This document shows positions 10,058-19,074 of a stretch of DNA of 64,000 nt, piece by piece; the stretch's first letter is position 1, and every line of letters begins with the position of its first letter. The notes under the pieces were generated by a model that searched no databases, was not told where the DNA came from, and worked only from the letters and a program-made list of their open reading frames with translations. A program made the translations under genes and the position numbers. The stretch is taken from positions 28,987-92,986 of the forward strand of contig CAPIEU010000006.1 in assembly GCA_948630815.1 (NCBI GenBank). Direction: 5' to 3'. Source of the stretch: an uncultured Clostridia bacterium. Its GTDB lineage: Bacteria > Bacillota > Clostridia > TANB77 > CAG-508.

Positions 10058-10137
10058 AATATACCTCCTAAAATTTTTATACTAGTATTATATACTATTT
10101 TTAGTAATTTGAAAATATTTTTTTGTTTTTATACAAA

Positions 10138-10229
10138 GAAAAGACTAGTATCACAAATAAACGACACCAGTCTTCCTCTTAGTTAGTTTTAAAACCACTC
10201 TCTCGTCTTTAATATTCAGTTTTTCTTTT
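10138..10229 (-). repeat. Left arm of cassette A with terminator hairpin
   Basis: Contains AAGACTGGTGTC/GATACTAGTCTT on the minus strand, which folds as the terminator of the 10237 gene. It also holds AAAACCACTCTCTCGT (10191-10206), inverted relative to ACGAGAGAGTTTTTT at 10698-10712 on the other side of the gene. The whole arm recurs almost unchanged at 10816-10907. Confidence 0.75.
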
Positions 10230-10236
10230 GCTATAA

Positions 10237-10656
10237 TCAGTCTACAGCATCTTCCTCTTTATGCTCCATGAGTTCAGCAATTGTATCAAAGTTGGTCAGA
10301 TAGTAGTCATACATCTTTTCAGCAATTATAGCCCCATCTTCTCCCTGCTCGGCAACTGCCTCCTGTAACTCTTCCCAGTCTTTCATAACATTTGTCTCAT
10401 TGTAGATTTGATTACCATAAAGATAAAGTGTAAATGTTACAAGATATTTCTGGGGTATGTCTGTTACTTTTAACCTCAGATCTTTATCTCGACGGGCAGC
10501 ATCGCAATACTTCCCAAGTGACAAGTACTCAACTTCCTCCAGCACTGCCTGTGCTTCATCATACCTGCCATTTTTCACGAGATCTCTTAAGTGTTCTACC
10601 TCGTGAAGCCGCCTAAGCTCAAGAATTAAAACATCAAGGAATTCTTTTTTAGTCAT
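10237..10656 (-). CDS. Cassette-borne hypothetical protein, 139 aa
   Basis: I do not recognise the family. It is rich in charged residues and probably helical (LILELRRLHEVEHLRDLVKNG near the N-terminus), with no membrane span or signal peptide. Its codon use is clearly less AT-biased than the flanking genes. Codon 16 is CGG (10609-10611) and must be arginine: a +1 shift there meets a stop within four codons. It has its own promoter, ribosome site (AGGAGGTCAT) and terminator, and is bracketed by inverted repeats. An almost identical flank pair without the gene follows at 10816-10989. It looks like a mobile single-gene unit. Confidence 0.7.
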   Translation of the reverse strand: MTKKEFLDVLILELRRLHEVEHLRDLVKNGRYDEAQAVLEEVEYLSLGKYCDAARRDKDLRLKVTDIPQKYLVTFTLYLYGNQIYNETNVMKDWEELQEAVAEQGEDGAIIAEKMYDYYLTNFDTIAELMEHKEEDAVD

Positions 10657-10733
10657 ATAAATGACCTCCTTTTATTTTTTAAGCTAAACTTTGATTTACG
10701 AGAGAGTTTTTTCAAAATCAGCTTATGTAGAGT

Positions 10734-10762
10734 ATTATATCATAATTTCTATTATTTCACAA
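10734..10762 (-). promoter_or_regulatory. Promoter of cassette A gene
   Basis: Minus strand: TTGTGA, 17-base spacer, TATAAT, about 75 bp before the start codon. Unlike most other cassette promoters here, the spacer lacks the ACATAA core. The empty copy keeps an equivalent promoter (TTGTGT-N17-TATAAT) at 10982-11010. Confidence 0.7.
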
Positions 10763-10815
10763 TAACAGTTATGCAAATTGTTAGTTTTAGGAAATTTTTA
10801 TATTATATACAACAA

Positions 10816-10989
10816 GAAAAGACTAGTATCACAAATAAACGACACCAGTCTTCCTCTTAGTTAGTTTTAAAACCACTCTCTCGTATTAATATTCAGTTTT
10901 TCTTCTTGCTGACCTCCTTTTATTTTTTAAGCTAAACTTTGATTTACGAGAGAGTTTTTTCAAAATCAGCTTATGTAAAGTATTATATC
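10816..10989. repeat. Empty copy of cassette A (gene deleted)
   Basis: 10816-10907 repeats 10138-10229 and 10911-10989 repeats 10663-10742, with only a few substitutions, but the ~430-bp coding part between them is gone. The promoter, inverted arms and terminator hairpin remain. It is either a duplication followed by deletion of the gene, or a site that once received the cassette. Nothing else is seen between 10657 and 11040. Confidence 0.8.
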
Positions 10990-11039
10990 ACGTTTGACAT
11001 TATTACACAATAGAAATTATGTAATTTGATTAGGGTATT

Positions 11040-11095
11040 TTCTTCGATGTTGCGGACGAGCACTGCTCGCCCCTACAAGATTTGCATTAGATTAA
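11040..11095. repeat. GC-rich interspersed hairpin repeat
   Basis: GATGTTGCGGACGAGC followed by ACTGCTCGCCCCTACAAG: GCGGACGAGC faces GCTCGCCC as an imperfect hairpin. Related sequences occur at about 47860-47890, 47995-48035 and 52733-52760, always between genes. Confidence 0.5.
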
Positions 11096-11140
11096 TTTTT
11101 TTATTCTAGTCGATGATGACCACCATAACCCCTACATTTA

Positions 11141-12413
11141 TTAAAATTTCTTTCTTCTATATTTCTTATATATAATTACTCCTATTATAATAATCGCTAT
11201 AACACTAATGCTTATTACTCCTATTATAATATATTTACTATTTTCATTTGCCATTACTACTGGTGGTTCTTCACTGTTTACTGAAGTTTTTTCTAGTTCA
11301 TATGCTTCTTCTAAGTTTTCCTTTTGTTCTTCTTGTTCTTTATTATAATTTTCCTCTTCATTTACACTTCTTTTATATGCTATTATTTTATATTCTCTTT
11401 TTGTTATTCCATTAGGTGCTGTTACTGTAACTGTTATATTATTATTTCCTTCTTTTAAGTTTTCATTTCCAGAAATAGTTACTTTTCCTTGTTCACTTTC
11501 TGGAACTGCAAAAACGTTTAAATTTATTGCATCATTTGAAACTTCTAATTTATATTGTGTAATGCTATTGTCAAAAGGCGGATTTAACAAATAATTTTCT
11601 ATTGCTAATATTTCAAGATTACTATTTGCTGATGCTATATTATCTGTTTTAGTTACTTTTATTTGATACTCGTTTTCTACTGATTTATCTTGTGAAATCA
11701 CTTTAATTTTTATTAAATTTAGCCCTTGTTTTAAGCCGTGTATTTCCTGTTACTTCAATTTGTGCATTTGGATTTTTAGGTATGGCTAGTACCTCAATAT
11801 TATTAATCTCATTAGATACTGTTAGATCATACTCATATATATCACTTTTAAACTCTGGCGTTATTCCTTCTATATCTACTCTAAATTGTTCTAAGTTTGC
11901 ATTATTTGCCTCATTATTATCACTTTTTTCTTCTTTTGCTTGTATTTCTAAAGCTGTTTCTTCTCCTCCAATTTGTAGCTGTAAATTTTCAAATTTAGTT
12001 TGTATTAACTGTGCTTTATCTGTATAAAATTCTCCATTTATAACAAGATTAGCTATTCCATTGTCTTTTACTTTAAATACTACTTTTGCAAGCTCACCAA
12101 GCTTTGCTCCATTTCCTCCTTGTTCATCATACCATAAAATTTTAATATTATTTTTATCAACATTTATATTTTCAGGTCCTGAAACAAATTCAAGTTTTGT
12201 GTCGTCATAATATAGGTTTGCTAAATATGAAGCTGTCTTTTGCCCTGTAATATTAATAATTATTTCTATTTCTTCTCCTATTTCTATTGTATCTTTATTT
12301 TGTGATAAATTTACAGTAGCTGTTGTAGTAGCAATACTTGTGTATGATGCAGTTATTGTAATAAAAATTAACAATACAGCAACTATTACATTTATTACTT
12401 TTTTCAATATCAT
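11141..12413 (-). CDS. Membrane-anchored cohesin-domain protein with cadherin-like repeats, recoded at CGG
   Basis: Begins with a signal peptide (about residues 1-28), then a cohesin-like domain (TATVNLSQNKDTIEIGEEIE... LANLYYDDTKLEFVSG) to about residue 150. One cadherin-like beta-sandwich repeat (LEQFRVDIEGITPEFK) follows. At CGG 11736-11738 the frame moves +1, giving GNTGLKQGLN and a second such repeat (LEILAIENYLLNPPF). A C-terminal membrane span and KKYRRKKF tail anchor it. Total about 423 residues. Frame 0 would stop 12 codons after the CGG and lose the anchor. The neighbouring dockerin-bearing glucosaminidase is its likely partner. Confidence 0.83.
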
Positions 12414-12422
12414 CGTCTCCTT

Positions 12423-14678
12423 TTATTGTTCAATAATTTGTAATCCTAATATATGCCTTTGTATTAATAGTAAGTCTACAGATGTTGGTTTTTTACCAAT
12501 TTTCCTTACATTACCAGCTTTTAAATAAATTCCATCAAATTTCTCTATTTCTAAAATGTGCCTTTGTAATACCAGTAAATCTATACTATTAATTTTTCCG
12601 TCTCCATTTACATCGCCATAAATTAATATTAAATATTCTCTTAAAACATTACCATTTTCCTTAATTCGTACTTTACTTCCTGTACCTATTATGTCTGTTT
12701 CTTTTAATATTTCATTTTTATTATTTACTATCTCTATTTCTAAATCTGTTGTAATTTTACCTTTAATATCACTAACTTTATTTTCGTTATAATCAATACC
12801 ACTTACTTCTAAACTATCAACTTTTAATGAACTATCAAAATGGATTTCTGAATCTTCCATCTCTCTTACTACAGTTACTTTACATTCACTTTTTGCTTTA
12901 GGATTTTCTTCTGATATAGCATAAATTGTTGCATTTCCTATTGTATGAGCTGTAATATTTCCTTGTGCATCAACACTTGCAATACTTTCATTGCTTGTTT
13001 CGTATTTTATATTTTTATTGTTTGCATCTTCTGGTTCTACATAAGCATTAATTTTAAATGTATCTTGAATTTGCATATAAATTTCTTTTTGGTCTACTTG
13101 TACCCCTCTTACAGCAGTATGAACATTTAAATCTATTTTACTTTGTACATCATTTTCTTGTGCTTTTACAGTTATAGTACTGCTTCCAGAACGAATAGCT
13201 GTAACATATCCTTTGTCATCTACAGTTAAAACATTAGGATTACTAGATGTATATATAACTTTATTTGATTTTGCTTCTTCTGGGTAAATAGTAACATTTA
13301 ATTTTTTTCTTTCACCTTTTTGTAAAGTACTATTTTCTAAGTTTACCTCTATTTTTTCAATTTGTGCATTAGGAATTTCTGTTGCATAAGTACTAAAAAT
13401 ATATCCTATCATTCCATTTTCAAGCCTAACTTTGTCCCATCTTTCGCCTGAATTAACACCTTTTAAAATACGTGTCATTTTATCTTCTTTGTTAATGGTT
13501 GTTAAAATTTCATATGAAGTACTAGGACCGCTTCTTATATTAACACTTGAACCATTACAATATAATTTAGTATTATCGTTTACAAAATTATTTTGATTTA
13601 TATTTGGATTGTCTCTTGCAAGTTCTGGCATATTATTATAAACAGGAATTATAAATGAAATTGAGCTGTCAAGTATTCCAGATTTTTGATATCCATTATA
13701 AATAGATTTTGATTCACTATAAGGTGCTAAAACATTTGTCATATACTGATGTGTAAATAAATTACCATTTCTATCATCATTTACATCAAATTTTTGTAAG
13801 TATATTGTATTTTGCCCAACATTTATATAACTAGAACCAATAAATATACCTCCACCTGTTATTGCTTTTTCTTTATTATTCCATGGAATTAAATATTTAT
13901 CTTTTGTAGCTTGGCTTGCACCTTTTCCATCTTTTGCATATTGTAAACCATTTTTAATTGCTCCCATTGGTTCTGCCGAACTTGTTGCACCAATATTATA
14001 AAAATTGTATAATCCCTTAAAGCCCTCAACTGTTCCACTTATTGAGCTGTGGGATAAAAAAGGTCCTACCTCTTGCTTAATTCGTGATGCTAAATGATAA
14101 GGACTTACCCTAGAAGTCCTTCCACCTTTTAAAATTAAATCTGCATATGTTTCGTTCATATTAAACATATTTCCATTACTATCTAAATACGAAACTTTAT
14201 TTTGATAAAATTCAGTGCCATATAAGATTTTTTCTACACTATTTAAATTATTGGTATTTTCATCATACGATAATGTTTCAAATTGAAAAATACGAACTTC
14301 ATTTAAGAAATTTATAGGATTCATACAATATTCTACTGCATTTTTTGAAGAATCTACCCATCCCTTATCTACTTCTACATTATATTGCCCTGGTGTAGTA
14401 TTTTTCCAAGCATCACTATAATTTTTAGGCACTAAATTTTTTCCAAATTGATTTTCACAATTTATAACATAATTCCAATCTAGATTAGTATATAAGGCTG
14501 TAAATTTCCAGTTTGGATGTTTCTTTAAAAGTTCTCTTAAATATGGTTGATAATTAGAAGGAAAGTTTTCTATTCCTTCTTTTTTAATAGACGCTTCTAC
14601 TTTATTTGGAAATAATAAAATACTAAATAAAATAATTACAATTGAATATAATGCAAATTTAACTTTTTTTAAATTCAT
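12423..14678 (-). CDS. Secreted dockerin-bearing N-acetylglucosaminidase
   Basis: 751 residues. Signal peptide (1-29); a glucosaminidase-type catalytic region (about 40-370) with YHLASRIKQEVGPFL and GLYNFYNIGATSSAEPMGAI, as in endo-beta-N-acetylglucosaminidases that cut peptidoglycan; an SH3b domain (about 380-440, NGSSVNIRSGPSTSYEIL); two BIG2 Ig-like domains (about 445-605); and a C-terminal dockerin-like pair (GDVNGDGKINSIDLLVLQRH, then PTSVDLLLIQRHIL). The second Ca loop lacks several acidic ligands. It lies between two cohesin-domain proteins and a sortase, so it is probably held on the cell wall non-covalently. Confidence 0.88.
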   Translation of the reverse strand: MNLKKVKFALYSIVIILFSILLFPNKVEASIKKEGIENFPSNYQPYLRELLKKHPNWKFTALYTNLDWNYVINCENQFGKNLVPKNYSDAWKNTTPGQYNVEVDKGWVDSSKNAVEYCMNPINFLNEVRIFQFETLSYDENTNNLNSVEKILYGTEFYQNKVSYLDSNGNMFNMNETYADLILKGGRTSRVSPYHLASRIKQEVGPFLSHSSISGTVEGFKGLYNFYNIGATSSAEPMGAIKNGLQYAKDGKGASQATKDKYLIPWNNKEKAITGGGIFIGSSYINVGQNTIYLQKFDVNDDRNGNLFTHQYMTNVLAPYSESKSIYNGYQKSGILDSSISFIIPVYNNMPELARDNPNINQNNFVNDNTKLYCNGSSVNIRSGPSTSYEILTTINKEDKMTRILKGVNSGERWDKVRLENGMIGYIFSTYATEIPNAQIEKIEVNLENSTLQKGERKKLNVTIYPEEAKSNKVIYTSSNPNVLTVDDKGYVTAIRSGSSTITVKAQENDVQSKIDLNVHTAVRGVQVDQKEIYMQIQDTFKINAYVEPEDANNKNIKYETSNESIASVDAQGNITAHTIGNATIYAISEENPKAKSECKVTVVREMEDSEIHFDSSLKVDSLEVSGIDYNENKVSDIKGKITTDLEIEIVNNKNEILKETDIIGTGSKVRIKENGNVLREYLILIYGDVNGDGKINSIDLLVLQRHILEIEKFDGIYLKAGNVRKIGKKPTSVDLLLIQRHILGLQIIEQ

Positions 14679-14704
14679 TCATATTTTCCTTTCATTTGAT
14701 ATAT

Positions 14705-15316
14705 TTATATCTTTTCCCTAGCTTTAATAATAACTCTTTTATTTGAATCATTTGTACAAGTAATTAGAGTAACTTCTTTTTCATCTTTAGTAATAGGATC
14801 CAAACAATCAACATTATTAGGTGCTACTTTATCTATATTAAAAATTTCATATTCTACTTTTCCTATTTTACTATCTGTTATAAAAAATGTATCTCCTAAT
14901 TCTAACTTTTTTATACCAGAAAACATACTTTTTGTATTATGTCCTGCTATACAAAAATTACCATTTTCATTTGGATTTACTCCCCAAAATTTAGTACAAG
15001 ATATTTTTAATGCTTTTTTAGAATAATTGCTTAATATATTAGCTTTTAATGGAATACTTGGTATTTCTAATTTTGCACAAACTTTATAGCCTTTATAGGT
15101 GTCTAAAACCTCTTCTTTAGGATAATTCTTTACTGTTTTGTCTACTATTAAAACATCCTGTTTATTAATATTATCAGTTAATTTTTTTCCAGCATATTCT
15201 TCTTGTTTAATTTCATTATCTCCAATTTTTGTTATCAATATACTGATTAATGTAGCAAATATTGTACATAACAAAATAGTATTTATAATATATTTTATAA
15301 TTTTTTTTCTTTTCAT
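14705..15316 (-). CDS. Sortase
   Basis: I start it at the ATG at 15316 (MKRKKIIKY) behind AGGAGAAAAG; the longer ORF has no ribosome site. About 203 residues with an N-terminal membrane span (about 8-27). Catalytic residues are visible: His in CIAGHN, Cys in VTLITCTND, and Arg in KRVIIKA. This enzyme cleaves LPXTG-like signals and joins proteins to peptidoglycan. The next gene upstream encodes an LPKTG protein, its likely substrate. The class is uncertain. Confidence 0.88.
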   Translation of the reverse strand: MKRKKIIKYIINTILLCTIFATLISILITKIGDNEIKQEEYAGKKLTDNINKQDVLIVDKTVKNYPKEEVLDTYKGYKVCAKLEIPSIPLKANILSNYSKKALKISCTKFWGVNPNENGNFCIAGHNTKSMFSGIKKLELGDTFFITDSKIGKVEYEIFNIDKVAPNNVDCLDPITKDEKEVTLITCTNDSNKRVIIKAREKI

Positions 15317-15374
15317 AACTTTTCTCCTATGTATTATAGGGAGTTGCATAATATACAACACCCTTAATTTTATT

Positions 15375-15412
15375 TATATTTCGTGGGTTGCATATCATGC
15401 CCCCTTGTAATA
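15375..15412. repeat. Short palindromic intergenic motif
   Basis: GGGTTGCATATCATGCCCC between sortase and the cohesin gene. Related motifs with GGGTTGCATGCCATGCAAC lie at 50163-50182 and GGTTTGCATACCATGCAAACC at 50910-50932, each in the leader region of a minus-strand gene. Function unknown. Confidence 0.4.
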
Positions 15413-15424
15413 TATAATTTCTTA

Positions 15425-16483
15425 TTATTTACTCTTTTTCTCATTATAGTAAACTACAACACCTATAGAAATTACTAATAAAACTGCCATTGGAATATAT
15501 ATGTTTTCTCCTGTCTTTGGTAATGTAGTAGGTTTTTGTACATTGTTTGTAGTTTCTTCATTTTCTGTTGTCGCTCCATTATTAGTTTCTGGAGCTTTTG
15601 GTGGTTCTTCTTCTGCTGGCGGTGTTATTTCTTGTTCACTCTCTTTTGCTGTAAAAGAGAATTCCTTTTGGGCTATAACAGAATCTGCATTATCTCTATC
15701 TATAAGTTTTAAAGTTATAGTATAATCTCCAGCTTCTGTAAATAATGCTCTTGTGTTTAAAACTTGTAAAACATCTTTTCCACCAATTTTATAACCTTGG
15801 GGATCTCCCCACCCACTTTGTATAATATCTTGTTCAGCTCTTGAAACACCATCAGTTGCTAATAATTTCACATTTGCTCCTTGTGGAGTAGTCGCTGTTG
15901 CAATAAGTCTTGCATGCTCATAATAACGTCCCATACTAGAAGAATATGAAAGTTTCATATCTTTTTCTTCTCCAAATATAATATCTCCTGTGTATTCTAA
16001 ATTTATAACATAGTCTTTATATTCTGGTTCTACTGTTATATTTTTAACTATTGGTGTTGTTATATCATCATAATTAACTGAAGCGTCTGCATTTGCTAAA
16101 CCTTCTCCTGTTACTGTAAGTTCAGTTGGATTTGATGTAGTTATTCCTTCTTTTGCTTTAAATACTATACTCATGTTTTGCCTTGGATTTGTTCCACCTG
16201 TTGTATCATAAAATGTTACTCTAACTTTATCTCCTGTATTATTTGCTGTTCCACCATCTGCTGTTACATAATCAAAAATATTATTATCATAAGCTATATC
16301 AAATGTATATGCTCCCAAATTTTGTCCAAAATTTATTGTTAAATTAACTTCTTCTCCTGGTCTTACAGTTGTTTTGCTTGTCTCTACATTTAATGTATCA
16401 AGTGATGCTGCAAATGTTGTTCCTGTTAAAAAAAATGTAAAAATTAATGCAAAAATTGCAATAAAACTAATTACTTTTTTCAT
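15425..16483 (-). CDS. LPXTG-anchored cohesin-domain surface protein
   Basis: 352 residues. Signal peptide (1-25); cohesin-like domain (about 27-145: VETSKTTVRPGEEVNLTINF, LGAYTFDIAYDNNIFDYV); a second beta-rich domain (about 150-280); a Pro/Glu/Thr-rich linker; then LPKTGENIYIP, a hydrophobic span and a basic KKSK tail. This is a classical sorting signal, so sortase should attach it to the wall. It presumably receives the dockerin of the glucosaminidase encoded two genes downstream. AGGAGGT precedes the ATG. Confidence 0.87.
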   Translation of the reverse strand: MKKVISFIAIFALIFTFFLTGTTFAASLDTLNVETSKTTVRPGEEVNLTINFGQNLGAYTFDIAYDNNIFDYVTADGGTANNTGDKVRVTFYDTTGGTNPRQNMSIVFKAKEGITTSNPTELTVTGEGLANADASVNYDDITTPIVKNITVEPEYKDYVINLEYTGDIIFGEEKDMKLSYSSSMGRYYEHARLIATATTPQGANVKLLATDGVSRAEQDIIQSGWGDPQGYKIGGKDVLQVLNTRALFTEAGDYTITLKLIDRDNADSVIAQKEFSFTAKESEQEITPPAEEEPPKAPETNNGATTENEETTNNVQKPTTLPKTGENIYIPMAVLLVISIGVVVYYNEKKSK

Positions 16484-16611
16484 AAAAAAACTTACCTCCT
16501 TTTTTGTTTTATATTGCTAGTATGCGAAAATTTTTTGGAAAAATAACTAGAAAAATTTGTCGATTTTTAATTTTTTTGATTTTGAATAAATAATGAAAAA
16601 ATTTTTTTAAA

Positions 16612-16742
16612 ACTTAATGAATAATAAAAAATAAATAGTTAATAGTGAATAATTCCAAATGTGCTTCTCTTTAAATTAAAGATTATTCATTCTTCATTAT
16701 TCACTATTAACTATTTATTGCGATGTGCAAACATCGCACATT
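16612..16742. repeat. Long inverted repeat, family shared with 59289
   Basis: AAATAGTTAATAGTGAATAA (16633-16652) pairs with TTATTCACTATTAACTATTT (16697-16716). The 3' part, ATTATTCATTCTTCATTATT followed by TGCGATG..CATCGCACATTTGG, recurs near 59367-59422. It fills most of the 16484-16742 gap between the cohesin gene and tRNA-Glu. MITE-like, no coding capacity. Confidence 0.65.
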
Positions 16743-16817
16743 TGGTGACCCGTACGGGAATCGAACCCATGATTCAGCCTTGAGAGGGCTGCGTCTTAAC
16801 CGCTTGACCAACGGGCC
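16743..16817 (-). tRNA. tRNA-Glu (CTC)
   Basis: On the minus strand GGCCCGT pairs with ACGGGTC to form the acceptor stem, followed by A and an encoded CCA. The anticodon stem CAGCC/GGCTG encloses loop CTCTCAA, giving anticodon CTC. The T-arm has GGGTTCGATTCCC. 75 bases including CCA. It ends 5 bp from a long inverted repeat. Confidence 0.93.
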
Positions 16818-16907
16818 TTATTATTGTATGATCTTACTTATTAATTTTTCATTTTATAAATTAAATCCCACCACATATTTATAACATATTTTTAGCGTAT
16901 TCGTCAA

Positions 16908-17330
16908 TTATTTTTTAAGATTTATACACTTTTCTAAAATTTTCTCTAATCTCTCTTCTTGTTTCGTTAAATATAAATACCCAATCAATCCTTCAAAAGC
17001 CGTAGAATACATATATTCTCTTACATCTGCATTTTTTGGTAAGTGATGATTCTCAGCATTTCTAGCTCTTCTTACTATTTCTTTTTCTTCGTTTGTTAGT
17101 TCTTCCATAAGTTCTTCTAAAATCTTTGCTTGTGCCCCTGCTTTAACATATCTTATCGCTTCTATATGTAGTTTATGTGAATTTAATTTTGTTGTATTTA
17201 CTAGATATGCTCTTATATATAATTCATATACTGCATCTCCAACATATGCCCATACAAGTGGAGACATTAAATTTATTTCGCTCTTATCTTTTTTTAATAA
17301 ATCTTCTATTATATTATTCAATTGTTTCAC
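16908..17330 (-). CDS. mrnC: Mini-ribonuclease III
   Basis: 140 residues, the family length. The RNase III catalytic domain without a dsRNA-binding domain is clear: SPLVWAYVGDAVYELYIR near residue 22 (with the catalytic Asp) and a C-terminal TAFEGLIGYLYL with the catalytic Glu. MrnC trims the 3' and 5' ends of 23S rRNA precursor in Firmicutes. AAGGAGAAG lies before the ATG. It is followed by the ribosome-assembly gene rbgA, fitting a ribosome maturation context. Confidence 0.92.
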   Translation of the reverse strand: MKQLNNIIEDLLKKDKSEINLMSPLVWAYVGDAVYELYIRAYLVNTTKLNSHKLHIEAIRYVKAGAQAKILEELMEELTNEEKEIVRRARNAENHHLPKNADVREYMYSTAFEGLIGYLYLTKQEERLEKILEKCINLKK

Positions 17331-17348
17331 TTCTCCTTAAATACGCTA

Positions 17349-17432
17349 TAGTCTTACTGAATGTATGACGTTTTTGTTTTTCTCTCATAGTTCGAAAAAC
17401 AAAAAGTACTCTCGTTCATGTGTCGCTACTTA
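17349..17432. repeat. Dispersed ~90-bp palindromic element, copy 2
   Basis: Inverted orientation relative to copy 1: ACTGAATGTATGACG, T tract, TTCGAA loop, A tract, ACTCTCGTTCATGTGTCGCTACTT. It is the most diverged of the five copies and ends against the rbgA stop codon, so it may serve as that gene's terminator. Confidence 0.65.
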
Positions 17433-17433
17433 A

Positions 17434-18363
17434 CTATCTATTTAAATTTTGTGTCGTAACAGTAACCTTTTCTAATGAAATTTTGCCTAATTTTCCTGTT
17501 CTAAAATCATCTAATACTACATTTGCAACTTTTTCTTCATCCACATTTCCACCTGAAACAATTGCTCCTCGTCTTTTACCTATTAGGTTAAAAATATCCA
17601 TAATTTGTTCATTTGGATTTTGATTATTCTCTACTATATTTTCAAATTCTTCATTTGATATTTTGTATCTTTCAGTTACATTTTCTTTATAATTTTCTAA
17701 TAAAAACTTTAATAGATAAAATGCAATCTCTGTTTTTTCTAAAATATCATCTTTTATTGTTCCTACAAAGGATAAATTTAGTGCTACTTTTTCATTTTCA
17801 AATTTTGGCCATAATACACCTGGAGTATCTAATAATTCTATATTATTAGATAAACGAATCCATTGTTTTTGTTTTGTAAAACCTGGCTTATTTCCAACTC
17901 CAGCTGAAGTTTTTTTAGATATTCTATTAATAAATGATGATTTTCCTACATTTGGTATTCCTAAAATCATAACTCTAATAGACTTTCCTACTCTTCCTTT
18001 TTCTGCATTCTTACTAATCTCGTCTTTCATTATATTTTCAATTTGCCTTGTAACTTCATTTATTCCAAATCCAGAGTTTGCGTCTGTTAGTATTGCTTTT
18101 ATTCCATTTTTTTCAAAGTAAGTAGCCCATTTCTTATTCTGTAGTTCATCTGCTAAATCACATTTATTTAACACAATAATTTTCTTTTTATCTTTAGCAA
18201 TTTGCTGTAAATCTGGATTTTGGCTTGACATTGGAATTCTTGCATCTAATAATTCTATTACTACATCAATTAATTTCAAATCTTCTATTATCTGTCTTTT
18301 TGTTTTTGCCATATGCCCTGGATACCAGTTGATATTGTTTATATTTTCTGCCACTATTCTCAC
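17434..18363 (-). CDS. rbgA: Ribosome biogenesis GTPase RbgA (YlqF)
   Basis: 309 residues. Circularly permuted GTPase order: WYPGHMAKTKR at the N-terminus, VIELLDARIP, then G4 NKCD (about 66), then G1 GIPNVGKSSFIN (about 133), and G3 LDTPGVLWPK (about 173). RbgA acts late in 50S subunit assembly. The gene follows the tsaC gene by about 11 bp. No frame-0 CGG is present. Confidence 0.94.
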   Translation of the reverse strand: MRIVAENINNINWYPGHMAKTKRQIIEDLKLIDVVIELLDARIPMSSQNPDLQQIAKDKKKIIVLNKCDLADELQNKKWATYFEKNGIKAILTDANSGFGINEVTRQIENIMKDEISKNAEKGRVGKSIRVMILGIPNVGKSSFINRISKKTSAGVGNKPGFTKQKQWIRLSNNIELLDTPGVLWPKFENEKVALNLSFVGTIKDDILEKTEIAFYLLKFLLENYKENVTERYKISNEEFENIVENNQNPNEQIMDIFNLIGKRRGAIVSGGNVDEEKVANVVLDDFRTGKLGKISLEKVTVTTQNLNR

Positions 18364-18374
18364 TTCCTTAGCTA

Positions 18375-19016
18375 TTATACATTCTTTATCCTTACCACTT
18401 TTTCTAATTCTTCTTTTTTTATTTTTCCTTCTCTTATAATAAGAACTTGTCCATTTTCTACTTGAACAATTGTAGATACAGTATCACTTTCTATATCACC
18501 ACAATCTAAAATATAGTCTACTTTACCACCTAGTTCTTTAACAATATTTTCTATTTTTGTTCCTGTAAGACTACCAGAAAGATTAGCACTAGGAGCCACA
18601 ATAGGAACACCTGATGTTTTAATAAGTTTATAAATAAGTCCTTCCTTTATAAGTCTAATTCTAACATATTCATCACCAGATGATACAACACTAGGTAATA
18701 TACTTTCTCTTTTTTTGAATTTTATTGTTAAATATCCTGGCCAAAAAGCATCTATCAATTTTTGTTCTACCTCACTTACATTCTCTACCAGTTCTTTTAG
18801 CATTGAAATATCTGAAATTAGAATGCTTAAAGGCTTATTTTTAGGTCTTCCTTTAACTTCATAAATTCTTTCGCAAGCCTCTTTATCATAAGCATTAGTC
18901 CCAATTCCATAAACAGTGTCTGTAGGAAAAACCACTATTTTCCCTTTTTTTAAAGCATTAGCAATTTCAAAGATAGTATCATCATCTATTTCTTCTTTAT
19001 TTATGTATTTAGTCAT
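18375..19016 (-). CDS. tsaC: Threonylcarbamoyl-AMP synthase (Sua5/YrdC/YwlC)
   Basis: 213 residues, YrdC domain without the long C-terminal Sua5 domain. Visible motifs: GKIVVFPTDTVYGIGTNA, YEVKGRPKNKPLSIL and VPIVAPSANLSGSLTGT. It makes threonylcarbamoyl-AMP from threonine, bicarbonate and ATP for t6A37 in tRNA. The tcdA-like gene at 6718 acts further down the same modification route. Confidence 0.93.
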   Translation of the reverse strand: MTKYINKEEIDDDTIFEIANALKKGKIVVFPTDTVYGIGTNAYDKEACERIYEVKGRPKNKPLSILISDISMLKELVENVSEVEQKLIDAFWPGYLTIKFKKRESILPSVVSSGDEYVRIRLIKEGLIYKLIKTSGVPIVAPSANLSGSLTGTKIENIVKELGGKVDYILDCGDIESDTVSTIVQVENGQVLIIREGKIKKEELEKVVRIKNV

Positions 19017-19074
19017 ATTTCATATCCTTTCGCAATGCACAAATTTGTTAGAAAAGAATTAAATTTTTCAACCT

